Source: Lachnospiraceae bacterium
GTDB lineage: Bacteria > Bacillota > Clostridia > Lachnospirales > Lachnospiraceae
NCBI GenBank assembly: GCA_029100405.1
Contig: JAQXPG010000078.1
Location: 1-64,000 of the forward strand
Length of the DNA: 64,000 nucleotides
Direction: 5' to 3'
Positions 25,263 to 33,654 of the stretch are shown here, piece by piece (the stretch's first letter is position 1; every line of letters starts with the position of its first letter). The notes under the pieces were generated by a model. That model saw nothing but the letters and a program-made list of their open reading frames with translations. It ran no database searches and was not told the DNA's origin. Made by a program: the position numbers and the translations under genes.

Positions 25263-26177
25263 CTATTCTAAAAACATCTTGACCGCTCGATAGACCGATT
25301 CTTTCTTCTCGAAAATACCGGCAAATGTCACCTGATCCGACAGATAGAGAAGGATCCGGCTGCCTTTTTCATTCCCGGCCAGAGATCCGGGAAAGAAAAG
25401 AACTTCCTCGGCATAAACAGGATTTCCATTTTTAAGATATCGGTCTGCTTTCGGAAGAACAAATGCTTTCGGATAAGGAAAGATCTGATCCAGGGGAATC
25501 AGGGCTTCTTCTACCCTCCCCTGATCCGCCAATTCCTGCAGATCTTCCAGACGATATGCATAATTTACATCGACCTGTCCGATCTTTGTCCGCCTTAAAG
25601 AAGCCATACAGCCTCCGACCCCGAGTTTTTCTCCGATATCTGAACAAATGGTCCGGATGAAAGTTCCTTTGGAAACATGGGCCGTGAAAACGACTTCCGG
25701 CAGACGGATCTCTTCAATGGTCAGCTCATAGATCTCGATCGGAACGGCTTTCCGCTCGATCACCTGTCCCTGTCTTGCCAGCTCATAGAGCTTTTTCCCG
25801 CCGATTTTCTTGGCGGAATACATAGGCGGGATCTGACTCTTCTGCTCTTTTATCAGGGAAAAAGCCTCTTGGATGGATTCTTCGCTGACTTCCATGGCCC
25901 GATCCGTGGCATCGGATAAAACCTGCCCGGACAGATCCTCCGTATCGGTTTTCAGGCCAAGGCGAAGGACTGCCCGATAGGTTTTGTCGTGATCCGAAAG
26001 AAGAGGCACTGCCTTGGTGCCTCTTCCGATAAATACTTCTAACAAACCGGTCGCATCCGGATCCAGGGTACCGTTATGACCGATTTTCTTTTCATGCAGC
26101 ATACCACGAAGCTTAGCCACGACATCAAAGGAAGTGAAACCGGCAGGCTTATCAATCAAGATGCATCCGCTTTTCAT
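25263..26177 (-). CDS. truB: tRNA pseudouridine-55 synthase
   Basis: Isomerises U55 in the T loop of tRNAs. The catalytic aspartate is in GHNGTLDPDATGLL (about residue 38), and the N-terminus GCILIDKPAGFTSFDVV is the standard motif I. Further motifs: KTYRAVLRLGLKTDTEDLSG and SKGTFIRTICSDIGEKLG. A short PUA-like C-terminus completes 304 residues. The start overlaps the nrnA stop by four bases (ATGA). Confidence 0.97.
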   Translation of the reverse strand: MKSGCILIDKPAGFTSFDVVAKLRGMLHEKKIGHNGTLDPDATGLLEVFIGRGTKAVPLLSDHDKTYRAVLRLGLKTDTEDLSGQVLSDATDRAMEVSEESIQEAFSLIKEQKSQIPPMYSAKKIGGKKLYELARQGQVIERKAVPIEIYELTIEEIRLPEVVFTAHVSKGTFIRTICSDIGEKLGVGGCMASLRRTKIGQVDVNYAYRLEDLQELADQGRVEEALIPLDQIFPYPKAFVLPKADRYLKNGNPVYAEEVLFFPGSLAGNEKGSRILLYLSDQVTFAGIFEKKESVYRAVKMFLE

Positions 26178-27187
26178 TTCCCTTCTCCTTGATAGAAACC
26201 GCCCTTCCGGAGCTGTTCCTCTATTGCATGGCTGATTTCACGAATGACCTGATCCGGATCCTGGTCCTTCTCCACACGGAATCCACTGGCCTTGGCATGA
26301 CCGCCGCCATGATAGAGTGAAGCAATCTCTGCTACATTTAAGATATCTCCCTTGGCGCGAAGACTTCCCTTATAAGATCCATCCGGATTCTGATGAAGAA
26401 AGATGGCTGCCTGAACACCTCTGGTCACCCGAAGCTGGGAAACGATACCCTCGGTATCCATGGGATCTGCCTGGCAGGTCAGAAAATCTTCTGTCGTTAT
26501 GACCGAAGAAATCACAGAGCCGCTTTCGTTTCGTTTTGCCTTCAGGAGAGCCAGGCCCATAAGACGGTTCTCTGCAAAAGTTTTCTCATTAAAGACCCGG
26601 TCTACGATAGCCGGATAGTTGATCCCGAGATCCATCAGCCGGCCGGCGGCCTCCATGGTACTGTGATGAGTGGAGGAATACTGAAAGAGGCCCGTATCCG
26701 TTACCATACCGGTATAGAGGCATTCAGCGATCTTTTGATCCAAAGAAGTCTCGGGAAGGAGGTCATAGATCAGTTCACATGTCGATGATGCTTCCGGATC
26801 AATATAGTTCAAATCGGCAAATCCCGGTGTTTTTGAAAGATGGTGATCGATGCAGATTGTCTTTGCACCGGAAAGATATGCTTCCGAATCACCCAGACGA
26901 GCCGGTTCTCCGCAGTCAACCACAAAAAAGAGGTCAAAAGGATCTTCTTTCTGACCGGGCAGTTCGATTTTGTCTGCATTGGTCAAAAAGCGAAAACAGT
27001 CCGGAATGGGCTCCAAAAAAGCGTGAAGATCCTTGCCCGGAAAATTTTCCCGAATAAAATTGTAGATGGAAAGGACACTTCCCACGCAGTCTCCGTCCGG
27101 ACGGACATGGCCGGCAATACCGATCCGGTCTGCATTTCTGACTTCCTCTTCCAGATCAAAGCTTTTATTCATACCCATCATTGTCAC
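26174..27187 (-). CDS. nrnA: DHH/DHHA1 phosphoesterase, NrnA-like nano-RNase / pAp phosphatase
   Basis: Cytosolic DHH-family phosphoesterase that degrades very short RNAs and pAp in characterised homologues. Motifs: GHVRPDGDCVGSVLS (metal-binding Asp), FVVDCGEPAR, CIDHHLSKTPG (the DHH motif), YTGMVTDTGLFQYSSTHHST, and a C-terminal DHHA1 domain ending with YHGGGHAKASGFRV. The furthest start is a GTG at 27187 overlapping the rbfA stop (GTGA); ATGs at 27181 and 27178 are alternatives with more usual spacing from AAGGAT. About 337 residues. Its place between rbfA and truB is conserved in Firmicutes. Confidence 0.94.
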   Translation of the reverse strand: MTMMGMNKSFDLEEEVRNADRIGIAGHVRPDGDCVGSVLSIYNFIRENFPGKDLHAFLEPIPDCFRFLTNADKIELPGQKEDPFDLFFVVDCGEPARLGDSEAYLSGAKTICIDHHLSKTPGFADLNYIDPEASSTCELIYDLLPETSLDQKIAECLYTGMVTDTGLFQYSSTHHSTMEAAGRLMDLGINYPAIVDRVFNEKTFAENRLMGLALLKAKRNESGSVISSVITTEDFLTCQADPMDTEGIVSQLRVTRGVQAAIFLHQNPDGSYKGSLRAKGDILNVAEIASLYHGGGHAKASGFRVEKDQDPDQVIREISHAIEEQLRKGGFYQGEGK

Positions 27188-27606
27188 TGATCCTTCTTTT
27201 TTTCGGAATCATTCGGAAAGGGAGATTCCGGATCGGAAAGGTCCGAAACCTTCAGACCATGATTCACTTCATCGATCATCTTTGACATATGGACACCATA
27301 GGCAATCGACGTATCCAGATGAAAATAAAGCTCCGGTGTGTTTCTGAGATTTACCGTACGGGCAAGTTCATGACGGATGAAATTCTTGGAACTGTTCAAG
27401 CCTTCCATCGTCTTCTTTTCCGCTTCTTCATCTCCTAAAACACTGATCCATATCTTACAGGTCTTAAGATCCGGGGCCACCTCAACTGAGGTCACCGAAG
27501 TGACCGGAGCGATGCGGGGATCCTTGACCTTGTTACGGATAATATCCGAGAGTTCCCGAAGGACCTCCTCGTTGATTCTGATATTCTTAATACTATTTTT
27601 ACGCAA
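27184..27606 (-). CDS. rbfA: 30S ribosome-binding factor RbfA
   Basis: Assembly factor for the 30S subunit (16S 5' processing, cold shock). The 140-residue KH-like protein shows INEEVLRELSDIIRNKVKDP, VTSVEVAPDLKTCKIWISVL and the end of the core at IAYGVHMSKMIDEV, followed by a short charged tail. The start codon is TTG at 27606 with AAAGGAG at 7-base spacing; there is no better ATG. It lies 15 bases after infB. Confidence 0.95.
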   Translation of the reverse strand: MRKNSIKNIRINEEVLRELSDIIRNKVKDPRIAPVTSVTSVEVAPDLKTCKIWISVLGDEEAEKKTMEGLNSSKNFIRHELARTVNLRNTPELYFHLDTSIAYGVHMSKMIDEVNHGLKVSDLSDPESPFPNDSEKKKDQ

Positions 27607-27621
27607 GTTATTTCTCCTTTA

Positions 27622-30570
27622 TTACTCGCGCGGAACCTCAACCATCTTGTAAGCTTCCATGATATCGCCTTCCTGGATGTCCGAAGTGTAATCCTTTAAG
27701 ACAATACCGCATTCGAAGCCTGCCTTGACTTCCTTGACATCATCCTTGAAACGCTTTAAGGAAGACAGATCTCCGTCAAAGAGCTGATCCTTGCCACGCG
27801 TCAGGCGAATCTTACATCCGCGCTCGATCTGACCGTCATTTACAACACATCCGGCAATCAGACCGATACCGGAAGCCTTGAATGTCTGGCGAACCTCTGC
27901 ATGGCCGATGACCTTCTCCTCATAGATCGGTTCCAGCATTCCCTTCATGGCATGCTCAACATCTTCGATTGCATTATAAATGACATTATAAAGATGAATA
28001 TCAACATGTTCTCGCTCCGCAATATCCTTGGCTACCGCATCCGGGCGAACATTGAAGCCGATAATAATGGCATTGGATGCAGAGGCAAGGACAACATCGG
28101 ATTCGGTAATGGCACCAACGCCGCCATGAATGACTTTCACAACGACTTCATCATTGGAAAGCTTCTCCAGAGACTGCTTGACAGCCTCTACGGATCCCTG
28201 TACATCCGCCTTAACGATCACATCCAGTTCCTTCAGACTTCCGGACTTGATCTGATCGGACAGATTCTCCAGAGACATTCTGGACCGGCTCTCTTCTACG
28301 AGCTTATTCTTTTCTTCATTGACAAATTCCTGAGCAAAGCTTCTGGCATCCCGATCGGAATCATGAACCAGAAGAATCTCACCTGCAGAAGGCACTTCAT
28401 TTAAGCCCTGGATCTCTACCGGAACAGAAGGTCCTGCAGACTTCACTCTGCGTCCGTTTTCATCGACCATGGCACGGACCTTACCATAGGAAGAACCGGC
28501 GGATACCGGATCTCCGACATGAAGGGTTCCGTTCTGTACCAGAACCGTTGCAACAACGCCACGGCCTTTATCCAGCTGGGACTCAATGACAATGCCACGG
28601 CCCTTGGCTTTCGGATTGGCTTTTAATTCCATGACATCCGCTGTAAGAAGGATCATATCCAAAAGATTGTCAATTCCTTCATGTGTCTTAGCGGATACCG
28701 GACAGAATACCGTGCTGCCGCCCCAGTCTTCCGGGATCAGCTCATACTCGGAAAGTTCCTGCTTGACGCGGTCGATATTGGCATTCGGCTTGTCGATCTT
28801 ATTGACTGCAACAATGATCTCAACGCCTGCTGCCTTAGCATGGTTAATGGACTCAACGGTCTGGGGCATCACACCATCATCGGCTGCAACGACCAGAACG
28901 GCAATATCCGTCGAATTGGCACCACGCATACGCATGGCTGTGAAGGCTTCATGACCCGGTGTATCCAGGAAAGTGATCTTACGTCCGTTGGTTTCTACCA
29001 CATATGCACCGATCTTCTGGGTAATACCACCGGCCTCACGGTTTGCGACCTTGGTATCACGGATGGCATCCAGGAGGGAGGTCTTACCATGATCAACATG
29101 TCCCATAACAGAAACAACAGGAGGTCTCGGAACCAGATCCTTCGGATCTTCTTCATCCGAATCCTTCAGGAATTCCTTGATCAGATCCACCTTCTCCTCG
29201 TGCTCACAGAGAATGTCATAATCCATGGCAATTTCTTCTGCCTTGTCATAGTCCAGGCTGGTATTCAATGTGATGATGACACCCTGAAGGAAGAGTTTCT
29301 TGATGATCTGGGAAGGCTCGATCTTCATCCTCTCGGCCAGCTCACGTAAAGTGATATGATCCGGGACCTTAATGGATTTGATCTCCTCTTCCACTGTTTC
29401 CTTCTTGTTCTGAGGCTTTTTATTCTTCTTGCCGCCGTTCTTCTCCAGATTTACATAGCGTTCCTGATTTTTGTCATTGTAAGAATTCCGGTCTTTTCTG
29501 TCATTCTTCTTCCGGTTATTCTTCCGACTGTCCTTTGCATTTTCTCCGGAAACCTGAGCGCGGTTATTTCTGTCGTTTCGATCATTTTTCTTGTGATCGT
29601 TTCTGTTATTTCTGTCATTTCTTTCCGGCTTGTCATTCTGTACATTCCGGCCGTTTCTTCCGCCTCGGCCATTCTGCTCTTCATGATTTCGGTTCTGGCG
29701 GCCTGTAAGGGAAGAATGATTCTCCTCCGGCTTTTTCTCTTCGAAGGCCTTGGAAGCTTCCTTTTCTTTGTTCTCAGCCTCTTTCGCAGCTTTTGCCAGA
29801 GCCAGAGCTTCCGCCTCTTTCTTTTCTTCTGCCAGTCTTTTTTCTTCCAGAGCTCTCTGTTTTGCTTCTTCGGCTTCACGCATCTTCTGCTGTTCTGCCA
29901 GAGTCGGTTCTCCCTTCCGGGTTCCATCCGCACGGATCGGACCGGATCCGCTTCTCGGCTTGATCAGAGGCCTTGCCATGGGATTTCCATTCGGCCGCTG
30001 TCCATCCCTTCTATTCGGCTTTCTTCTATCATTTCGTCCGTCATTTCGTCCATTCGAAGAGCCTGTTCCATTCGAAATGGGGCGATCATTCCGCCCGTTT
30101 TTTCTGTCTCCATTCGATCCTCCGGCAGATTTTGCGCCGTGATGATCTCTGAATTTACCGGAATACTGGGCATTAAAAACCGCTGTGATCGTAGGTTTCT
30201 TCTTAGGCGCTTTAACAGCCTTTGCCTCCTCAGTTTCCTTCTTTACCTCTGGATTTTCTTTATTCACAGGCATTGATCCTTCTTTCACCACATTTCCTTC
30301 TGTATCTTTTCCCTTGGTCTTTCCCGAATTTCCCGGGTTCTCTGTCCGAATGGACTTCATGGGATGCACGGTCTTTTTCACAGGTTCAGCAGGCTTTGCG
30401 GCATTTGTGCCGTTTTTATGAAAATGCTCCATAGCCTTCCTTGCCGACTCCTCATCAACACCGGAAGATACGGATTTCAGTTCCAATCCTGTGGAGTTCA
30501 GATACTCCAATACATCCTTGCTTGATGCTCCAAGCTCTTTTGCGAGTTCATGAACTCTCATTTTTGCCAT
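27622..30570 (-). CDS. infB: Translation initiation factor IF-2
   Basis: GTPase that brings initiator tRNA to the ribosome. The 982 residues comprise a small N-terminal domain ([14 protein letters not shown]), a long low-complexity linker (about 60-390) rich in Asn, Arg, Asp and Lys, a second IF2_N domain (about 400-455), and the GTPase from about 480: [14 protein letters not shown] (P-loop), DTPGHEAF and NKIDKPNAN. The C-terminal EF-Tu-like domains and the fMet-tRNA-binding domain close it. The linker holds repeated RND/RNN triplets. GGAGGGTGAAGC precedes the ATG at 30570, which overlaps ylxQ by 13 bases. Confidence 0.98.
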   Translation of the reverse strand: MAKMRVHELAKELGASSKDVLEYLNSTGLELKSVSSGVDEESARKAMEHFHKNGTNAAKPAEPVKKTVHPMKSIRTENPGNSGKTKGKDTEGNVVKEGSMPVNKENPEVKKETEEAKAVKAPKKKPTITAVFNAQYSGKFRDHHGAKSAGGSNGDRKNGRNDRPISNGTGSSNGRNDGRNDRRKPNRRDGQRPNGNPMARPLIKPRSGSGPIRADGTRKGEPTLAEQQKMREAEEAKQRALEEKRLAEEKKEAEALALAKAAKEAENKEKEASKAFEEKKPEENHSSLTGRQNRNHEEQNGRGGRNGRNVQNDKPERNDRNNRNDHKKNDRNDRNNRAQVSGENAKDSRKNNRKKNDRKDRNSYNDKNQERYVNLEKNGGKKNKKPQNKKETVEEEIKSIKVPDHITLRELAERMKIEPSQIIKKLFLQGVIITLNTSLDYDKAEEIAMDYDILCEHEEKVDLIKEFLKDSDEEDPKDLVPRPPVVSVMGHVDHGKTSLLDAIRDTKVANREAGGITQKIGAYVVETNGRKITFLDTPGHEAFTAMRMRGANSTDIAVLVVAADDGVMPQTVESINHAKAAGVEIIVAVNKIDKPNANIDRVKQELSEYELIPEDWGGSTVFCPVSAKTHEGIDNLLDMILLTADVMELKANPKAKGRGIVIESQLDKGRGVVATVLVQNGTLHVGDPVSAGSSYGKVRAMVDENGRRVKSAGPSVPVEIQGLNEVPSAGEILLVHDSDRDARSFAQEFVNEEKNKLVEESRSRMSLENLSDQIKSGSLKELDVIVKADVQGSVEAVKQSLEKLSNDEVVVKVIHGGVGAITESDVVLASASNAIIIGFNVRPDAVAKDIAEREHVDIHLYNVIYNAIEDVEHAMKGMLEPIYEEKVIGHAEVRQTFKASGIGLIAGCVVNDGQIERGCKIRLTRGKDQLFDGDLSSLKRFKDDVKEVKAGFECGIVLKDYTSDIQEGDIMEAYKMVEVPRE

Positions 30571-30893
30571 GCTTCACCCTCCGTTTTCATATCCTCTTCA
30601 ATCAGTTTCCGTAAGGCATCTCCAAGACCGGGGTCGTTGACACAGACCGCCGTTCTGTTGGTCTTACCGATTGACTGACTGATTTCATCAATGCTTCCAT
30701 CTATATAGATCGGCGTTTCATAGAAACTGCACATGTCCTGATAGGCTTTTAAGGTTCGTTTGGAACTGTCTTTTGCAACCAATACCAGAAATGCCTTTCC
30801 TTCCTTCACAGACTCTTCCACCTGGTAGTTTCCGCTTTTCAGTTTTCCGGATTTCTCGGCAATTCCGAGCATTGATCTCAATTTTTGAATCAT
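30558..30893 (-). CDS. L7Ae/L30e-like RNA-binding protein (YlxQ)
   Basis: Small (111-residue) protein of the ribosomal L7Ae family, a K-turn RNA-binding fold. Visible features are [20 protein letters not shown] at the N-terminus, [15 protein letters not shown] and [18 protein letters not shown]. The nusA-ylxR-ylxQ-infB order is the main support for calling it YlxQ. Its start overlaps the ylxR stop by four bases, and its end overlaps infB by 13. Confidence 0.9.
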   Translation of the reverse strand: MIQKLRSMLGIAEKSGKLKSGNYQVEESVKEGKAFLVLVAKDSSKRTLKAYQDMCSFYETPIYIDGSIDEISQSIGKTNRTAVCVNDPGLGDALRKLIEEDMKTEGEAWQK

Positions 30894-31153
30894 TGTTCCA
30901 GTTCTTTCCTCACCTGATCATATACTGCAGGATCTACAGCCGCTTTTAGAGATCGTTCGATCAGTTTTTTCTGTATTGCCTTGTCAAGGCAGGACTCTGA
31001 CTTACACAGATAGGCCCCGCGGCCATTTTCCCGTCCTGTAGGATCCAGACTGACGGATCCGTCGGTCTTACGGACCAGACGAAACATCTCCCTCGGATCC
31101 CGGATATTTCCGCATGCAACACATCTCCTCAAAGGTCTCTTATTCTTCGTCAT
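30890..31153 (-). CDS. ylxR: YlxR family RNA-binding protein (RNase P modulator RnpM)
   Basis: 87-residue YlxR-family protein; the family was linked to binding RNase P RNA and lowering its activity. The signature is RRCVACGNIRDPREMFRLVR at the N-terminus and GRENGRGAYLCKSESC in the middle. The two cysteine pairs are usual. It overlaps the nusA stop by 14 bases, with its ribosome site inside nusA. Confidence 0.93.
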   Translation of the reverse strand: MTKNKRPLRRCVACGNIRDPREMFRLVRKTDGSVSLDPTGRENGRGAYLCKSESCLDKAIQKKLIERSLKAAVDPAVYDQVRKELEQ

Positions 31154-32729
31154 CCTGACTACCTTCTTCGTCTTTCGGATCTGTTTCCATGGGCTCTTCG
31201 CTCATTTCCTCCGAAGTCTCGCTATCATCCATAAGAAGATCATCATCGGATGCATCCTCTGTCACGAGGTCGTCCTCATCTTCGTAATAGCCGTCTTCAT
31301 CATAATATTCTTCATCCATATCGAAGAAGTCGCCAGACTCTCTTGCCTGGGTCTCGCTCTTGATATCGATCTTATATCCGGTCAGGCGGGCTGCCAGACG
31401 AGCATTCTGTCCCTCACGTCCGATTGCCAGGGAAAGCTGATAATCCGGAACAACGACCTTAGCTGTCTTTTCTTCGGAATCAGCGATGACAGAGATGACC
31501 TTAGCCGGTGACAGAGCATTCTCGATCAGGCGGGCAGGATTCTCATCCCAGTTGATAATATCGATCTTCTCGTTATGGAGTTCTTCCACCACGGCATTGA
31601 CACGGGTTCCGTTCATGCCGACACATGCTCCAACCGGGTCTACATTTTCATCATTGGACCAGACTGCCATCTTGGTACGGTTTCCGGCCTCTCTGGCGAT
31701 ATTACGAATCTCGACAATGCCATCGCGGATCTCGACAACTTCCTGTTCGAAGAGACGGCGGACAAGGTCCGGATGGGTCCTGGAAACATAGATCTTGGTT
31801 CCGCGACGGCTGTCCTTGACATCCAGGACATAGAACTTATAGCGGTCATTCGGCCGGTAGCTCTCACCGCGGATCTGCTCTCTCTCGGTCAGAATGGCAT
31901 CTGCCGTACCGAGATTGATGCTGTAGGACTTACCGATCTTACGCTGTACAATACCGGTGATCACCGTATGATTCAGTTTGCTATACTCTTCCAGGATGAT
32001 GCGGTGCTCCTCTTCATGGATATCCTGCATCATAACGCCTCTGGCTGCGCTGGCTGCGATACGGCCAAAGGTCTTGGAGTCGATCTCTTCGGTATAGACC
32101 TCACCGATCTTATAGCTTCCGTCCTTCTCCTGTGCTTCTTCCAGGGAGATCTCGGTTTCCGGGTCCTCCACAGTCTCTACAATGTTCTTGGAAGAACGTA
32201 CATGATATTCGCAGGTATCCGGATCAATGTCGACTGTGATATTGTCCGTACGATCATAGGTATTCTTACAAGCCGTCATGATGGCGCTTCGGATGGCATG
32301 GAAGACGATCTCTCTCGGGATATTCTTCTCCTCCTCAAGCATCTTGATTGCCTTCTGCATAATGGCATTGCGGCCGGCATTCCGGGCAACTTCACCGATA
32401 TTCTGAAATTCGACCTCTTCCTTGACAATGTCACCGACGGCATGATTCTTCTTATCGATCATGGAGGCTTCTGCCGGAGTTACCTGGGTTGGACGGTCAG
32501 TGATGGGATCCGAAACCGTAAGTTCGCGGATCACATGATAATCACAAGTCTTCGGGTCTACCAGGACCGTGATATTGTCGGCTGTTCCGAAACGGATCTC
32601 ACATTTTCTCAGAAGCTCACGCTTTACGCCATCGAGCATCAGGGATCGATCCAAGCCTTCCTCTCTCTCAAAATCCTTCGCTGCATTCAGAAGGTCCTTT
32701 TTGTTCTTTGCTGCTTTTAACTTTGCCAT
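31140..32729 (-). CDS. nusA: Transcription factor NusA with a tandemly repeated N-terminal domain and acidic tail
   Basis: Binds RNA polymerase and nascent RNA to control pausing, termination and antitermination. The C-terminal part is canonical: S1 domain (about residues 253-320, ending YVSRTHPDLVRRLFE), KH1 with VDPVGACVGMNGTRVNAVV and KH2 with SLAIGREGQNARLAARLTG. The N-terminal polymerase-binding domain seems to occur twice: about 14-127 and about 128-236. Both copies share a helix-plus-strand pattern with DNITVLVDPKTCDYHV (copy 1) and DNITVDIDPDTCEYHV (copy 2). Copy 2 keeps the canonical TFGRIAASAARGV; copy 1 has the degenerate NIGEVARNAGRNAI. Residues 466-529 are very acidic. The 529 residues compare with about 370 in B. 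subtilis. CGGAGG precedes the ATG. Confidence 0.96.
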   Translation of the reverse strand: MAKLKAAKNKKDLLNAAKDFEREEGLDRSLMLDGVKRELLRKCEIRFGTADNITVLVDPKTCDYHVIRELTVSDPITDRPTQVTPAEASMIDKKNHAVGDIVKEEVEFQNIGEVARNAGRNAIMQKAIKMLEEEKNIPREIVFHAIRSAIMTACKNTYDRTDNITVDIDPDTCEYHVRSSKNIVETVEDPETEISLEEAQEKDGSYKIGEVYTEEIDSKTFGRIAASAARGVMMQDIHEEEHRIILEEYSKLNHTVITGIVQRKIGKSYSINLGTADAILTEREQIRGESYRPNDRYKFYVLDVKDSRRGTKIYVSRTHPDLVRRLFEQEVVEIRDGIVEIRNIAREAGNRTKMAVWSNDENVDPVGACVGMNGTRVNAVVEELHNEKIDIINWDENPARLIENALSPAKVISVIADSEEKTAKVVVPDYQLSLAIGREGQNARLAARLTGYKIDIKSETQARESGDFFDMDEEYYDEDGYYEDEDDLVTEDASDDDLLMDDSETSEEMSEEPMETDPKDEEGSQDDEE

Positions 32730-32748
32730 TTCTTCCTCCGGTTATAAT

Positions 32749-33216
32749 TTACTCCACAAACGCCTGGTTGATCGCCGAAATATCGCTTCTTTGAATTGTA
32801 AGTTCTCCGTCCGGCATTTTCAGGGTGATTGTATCATCGGTATAGGCCTCTAAATCGCCCATGAAATATTTCTCTCCATCATAAGCCTTATAGGTCCTGA
32901 CTTCGATCGGTTTCTTCAGATTCCTCTGATAATCCTTCTCTTTCTTCAAGGGACGCGTCAGTCCGGGAGAGGAGACTTCAAAGGTATAGGCCTCACTGAT
33001 ATAATCTTCCCGATCCAGGATCTCATTCATTTCCTGCGAAACTGCCACGCAATCATCCAGTTCGATGCCGCCCGGCTTATCGATATAGGCTCTAAGGAAA
33101 TACTCACCAGCTTCCTTTACAAATTCCACATCGACCAGTTCGAAACCCATTCGATCCAGGATCGGCTGCAGAAAAGCTTCCGTTTTCTTTTCGTAAAGCT
33201 CTGATTTCTTTGACAT
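32749..33216 (-). CDS. rimP: Ribosome maturation factor RimP
   Basis: 30S assembly factor. The ATG at 33216 (MSKKSELYEKKTEAFL) follows GGAGGGACT; an in-frame start at 33246 lacks a ribosome site. Family motifs: MGFELVDVEFVKEAGEYFLR, IDKPGGIELDDCVAVSQEM, and YTFEVSSPGLTRPLKKEKDY. About 155 residues, normal. First gene of the rimP-nusA-ylxR-ylxQ-infB-rbfA-nrnA-truB-ribF cluster. Confidence 0.96.
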   Translation of the reverse strand: MSKKSELYEKKTEAFLQPILDRMGFELVDVEFVKEAGEYFLRAYIDKPGGIELDDCVAVSQEMNEILDREDYISEAYTFEVSSPGLTRPLKKEKDYQRNLKKPIEVRTYKAYDGEKYFMGDLEAYTDDTITLKMPDGELTIQRSDISAINQAFVE

Positions 33217-33316
33217 AGTCCCTCCAGAAAAAGCTCTGTAAACCAATCAAATCTTTCTTTTCCTGTCAAATATAGACCAGACCAGGGAAAGACTTTGAAA
33301 ATACCACAATACGCAA

Positions 33317-33346
33317 TTGAGAGTGGACGTTCCCGCCCACTCTCAA
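33317..33346. promoter_or_regulatory. 10-bp inverted repeat upstream of rimP
   Basis: TTGAGAGTGG (33317-33326) and CCACTCTCAA (33337-33346) are perfect complements with a 10-base spacer. No T run follows on either strand. A weak extended -10 (TGGTATTTT on the minus strand, TATTTT at 33298-33303) lies just downstream. It could be an operator or leader element of the rimP-nusA operon. The rest of 33217-33391 shows nothing else I can support. Confidence 0.4.
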
Positions 33347-33391
33347 CCAGCTGTTACGATTCTAAAATAACACAGAACCATAGATCATACA

Positions 33392-33425
33392 AGTAAAAAA
33401 TAAGTACCGGTTGAAAAACCGGTAC
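33392..33425 (-). terminator. Terminator of the tRNA-Glu transcript
   Basis: Stem GTACCGGTT (33404-33412) with AACCGGTAC (33417-33425) and a GAAA loop. On the minus strand it is followed by TTATTTTTTACTT. It is 22 bases past the tRNA 3' end. Confidence 0.9.
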
Positions 33426-33446
33426 CTTAGGGTTGGGCTATAAAAG

Positions 33447-33518
33447 TAGTTCGTAGGGGAGTCGAACCCCTGTTTTCGCCGTGAGAGGGCGACGTCTTAG
33501 CCACTTGACCAACGAACC
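33447..33518 (-). tRNA. tRNA-Glu (anticodon CUC)
   Basis: The minus strand begins GGTTCGTTGGTCAAGTGGC and folds into a cloverleaf. The acceptor is GGTTCGT with ACGAACT (a G-U first pair), then the D arm, the anticodon stem TCGCC/GGCGA with loop CTCTCAC (anticodon CTC), and the T arm GGGGTTCGACTCCCC. The discriminator is A at 33447. CCA is not encoded (CTT follows). It has its own promoter, a leader hairpin and a terminator, so it is a single-gene unit. Confidence 0.95.
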
Positions 33519-33520
33519 AG

Positions 33521-33551
33521 ATTGTTGACCCGGTTGAACCGCGTCAACAAT
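33521..33551 (-). promoter_or_regulatory. Hairpin immediately 5' of tRNA-Glu
   Basis: ATTGTTGAC (33521-33529) pairs with GTCAACAAT (33543-33551), and the inside CGGTT/AACCG extends the stem after one C-C mismatch. The predicted transcript start (about 33549) falls at its outer end, and only two bases separate it from the mature tRNA 5' end. It may be a pre-tRNA leader stem for RNase P, or an operator. Confidence 0.5.
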
Positions 33552-33555
33552 AGAT

Positions 33556-33584
33556 ACTATACAGGATACCGAGATAAAATGCAA
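33556..33584 (-). promoter_or_regulatory. tRNA-Glu promoter
   Basis: Minus strand: TTGCAT (33579-33584), 17-base spacer, TATAGT (33556-33561). It is placed about 38 bases before the tRNA 5' end. Confidence 0.8.
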
Positions 33585-33603
33585 GTACTTTTTTTAATTT
33601 TTA

Positions 33604-33638
33604 ATTACAGTGCCAAAAGCTGCATGTCACACTGTAAT
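33604..33638 (-). terminator. Weak terminator-like hairpin after galE
   Basis: ATTACAGTG (33604-33612) pairs with CACTGTAAT (33630-33638) around a 17-base loop, 17 bases past the galE stop. The following minus-strand sequence is A-rich rather than T-rich, so termination may be inefficient. Confidence 0.4.
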
Positions 33639-33654
33639 CATTTCATCTCCTGCA

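Noticed and set aside
29356..30276. Hydrophobic 306-codon plus-strand frame
   Set aside because: Antisense to the low-complexity linker of infB; its composition mirrors that bias.
31575..32720. 381-codon plus-strand frame
   Set aside because: Antisense to nusA; no ribosome site or recognisable domain.
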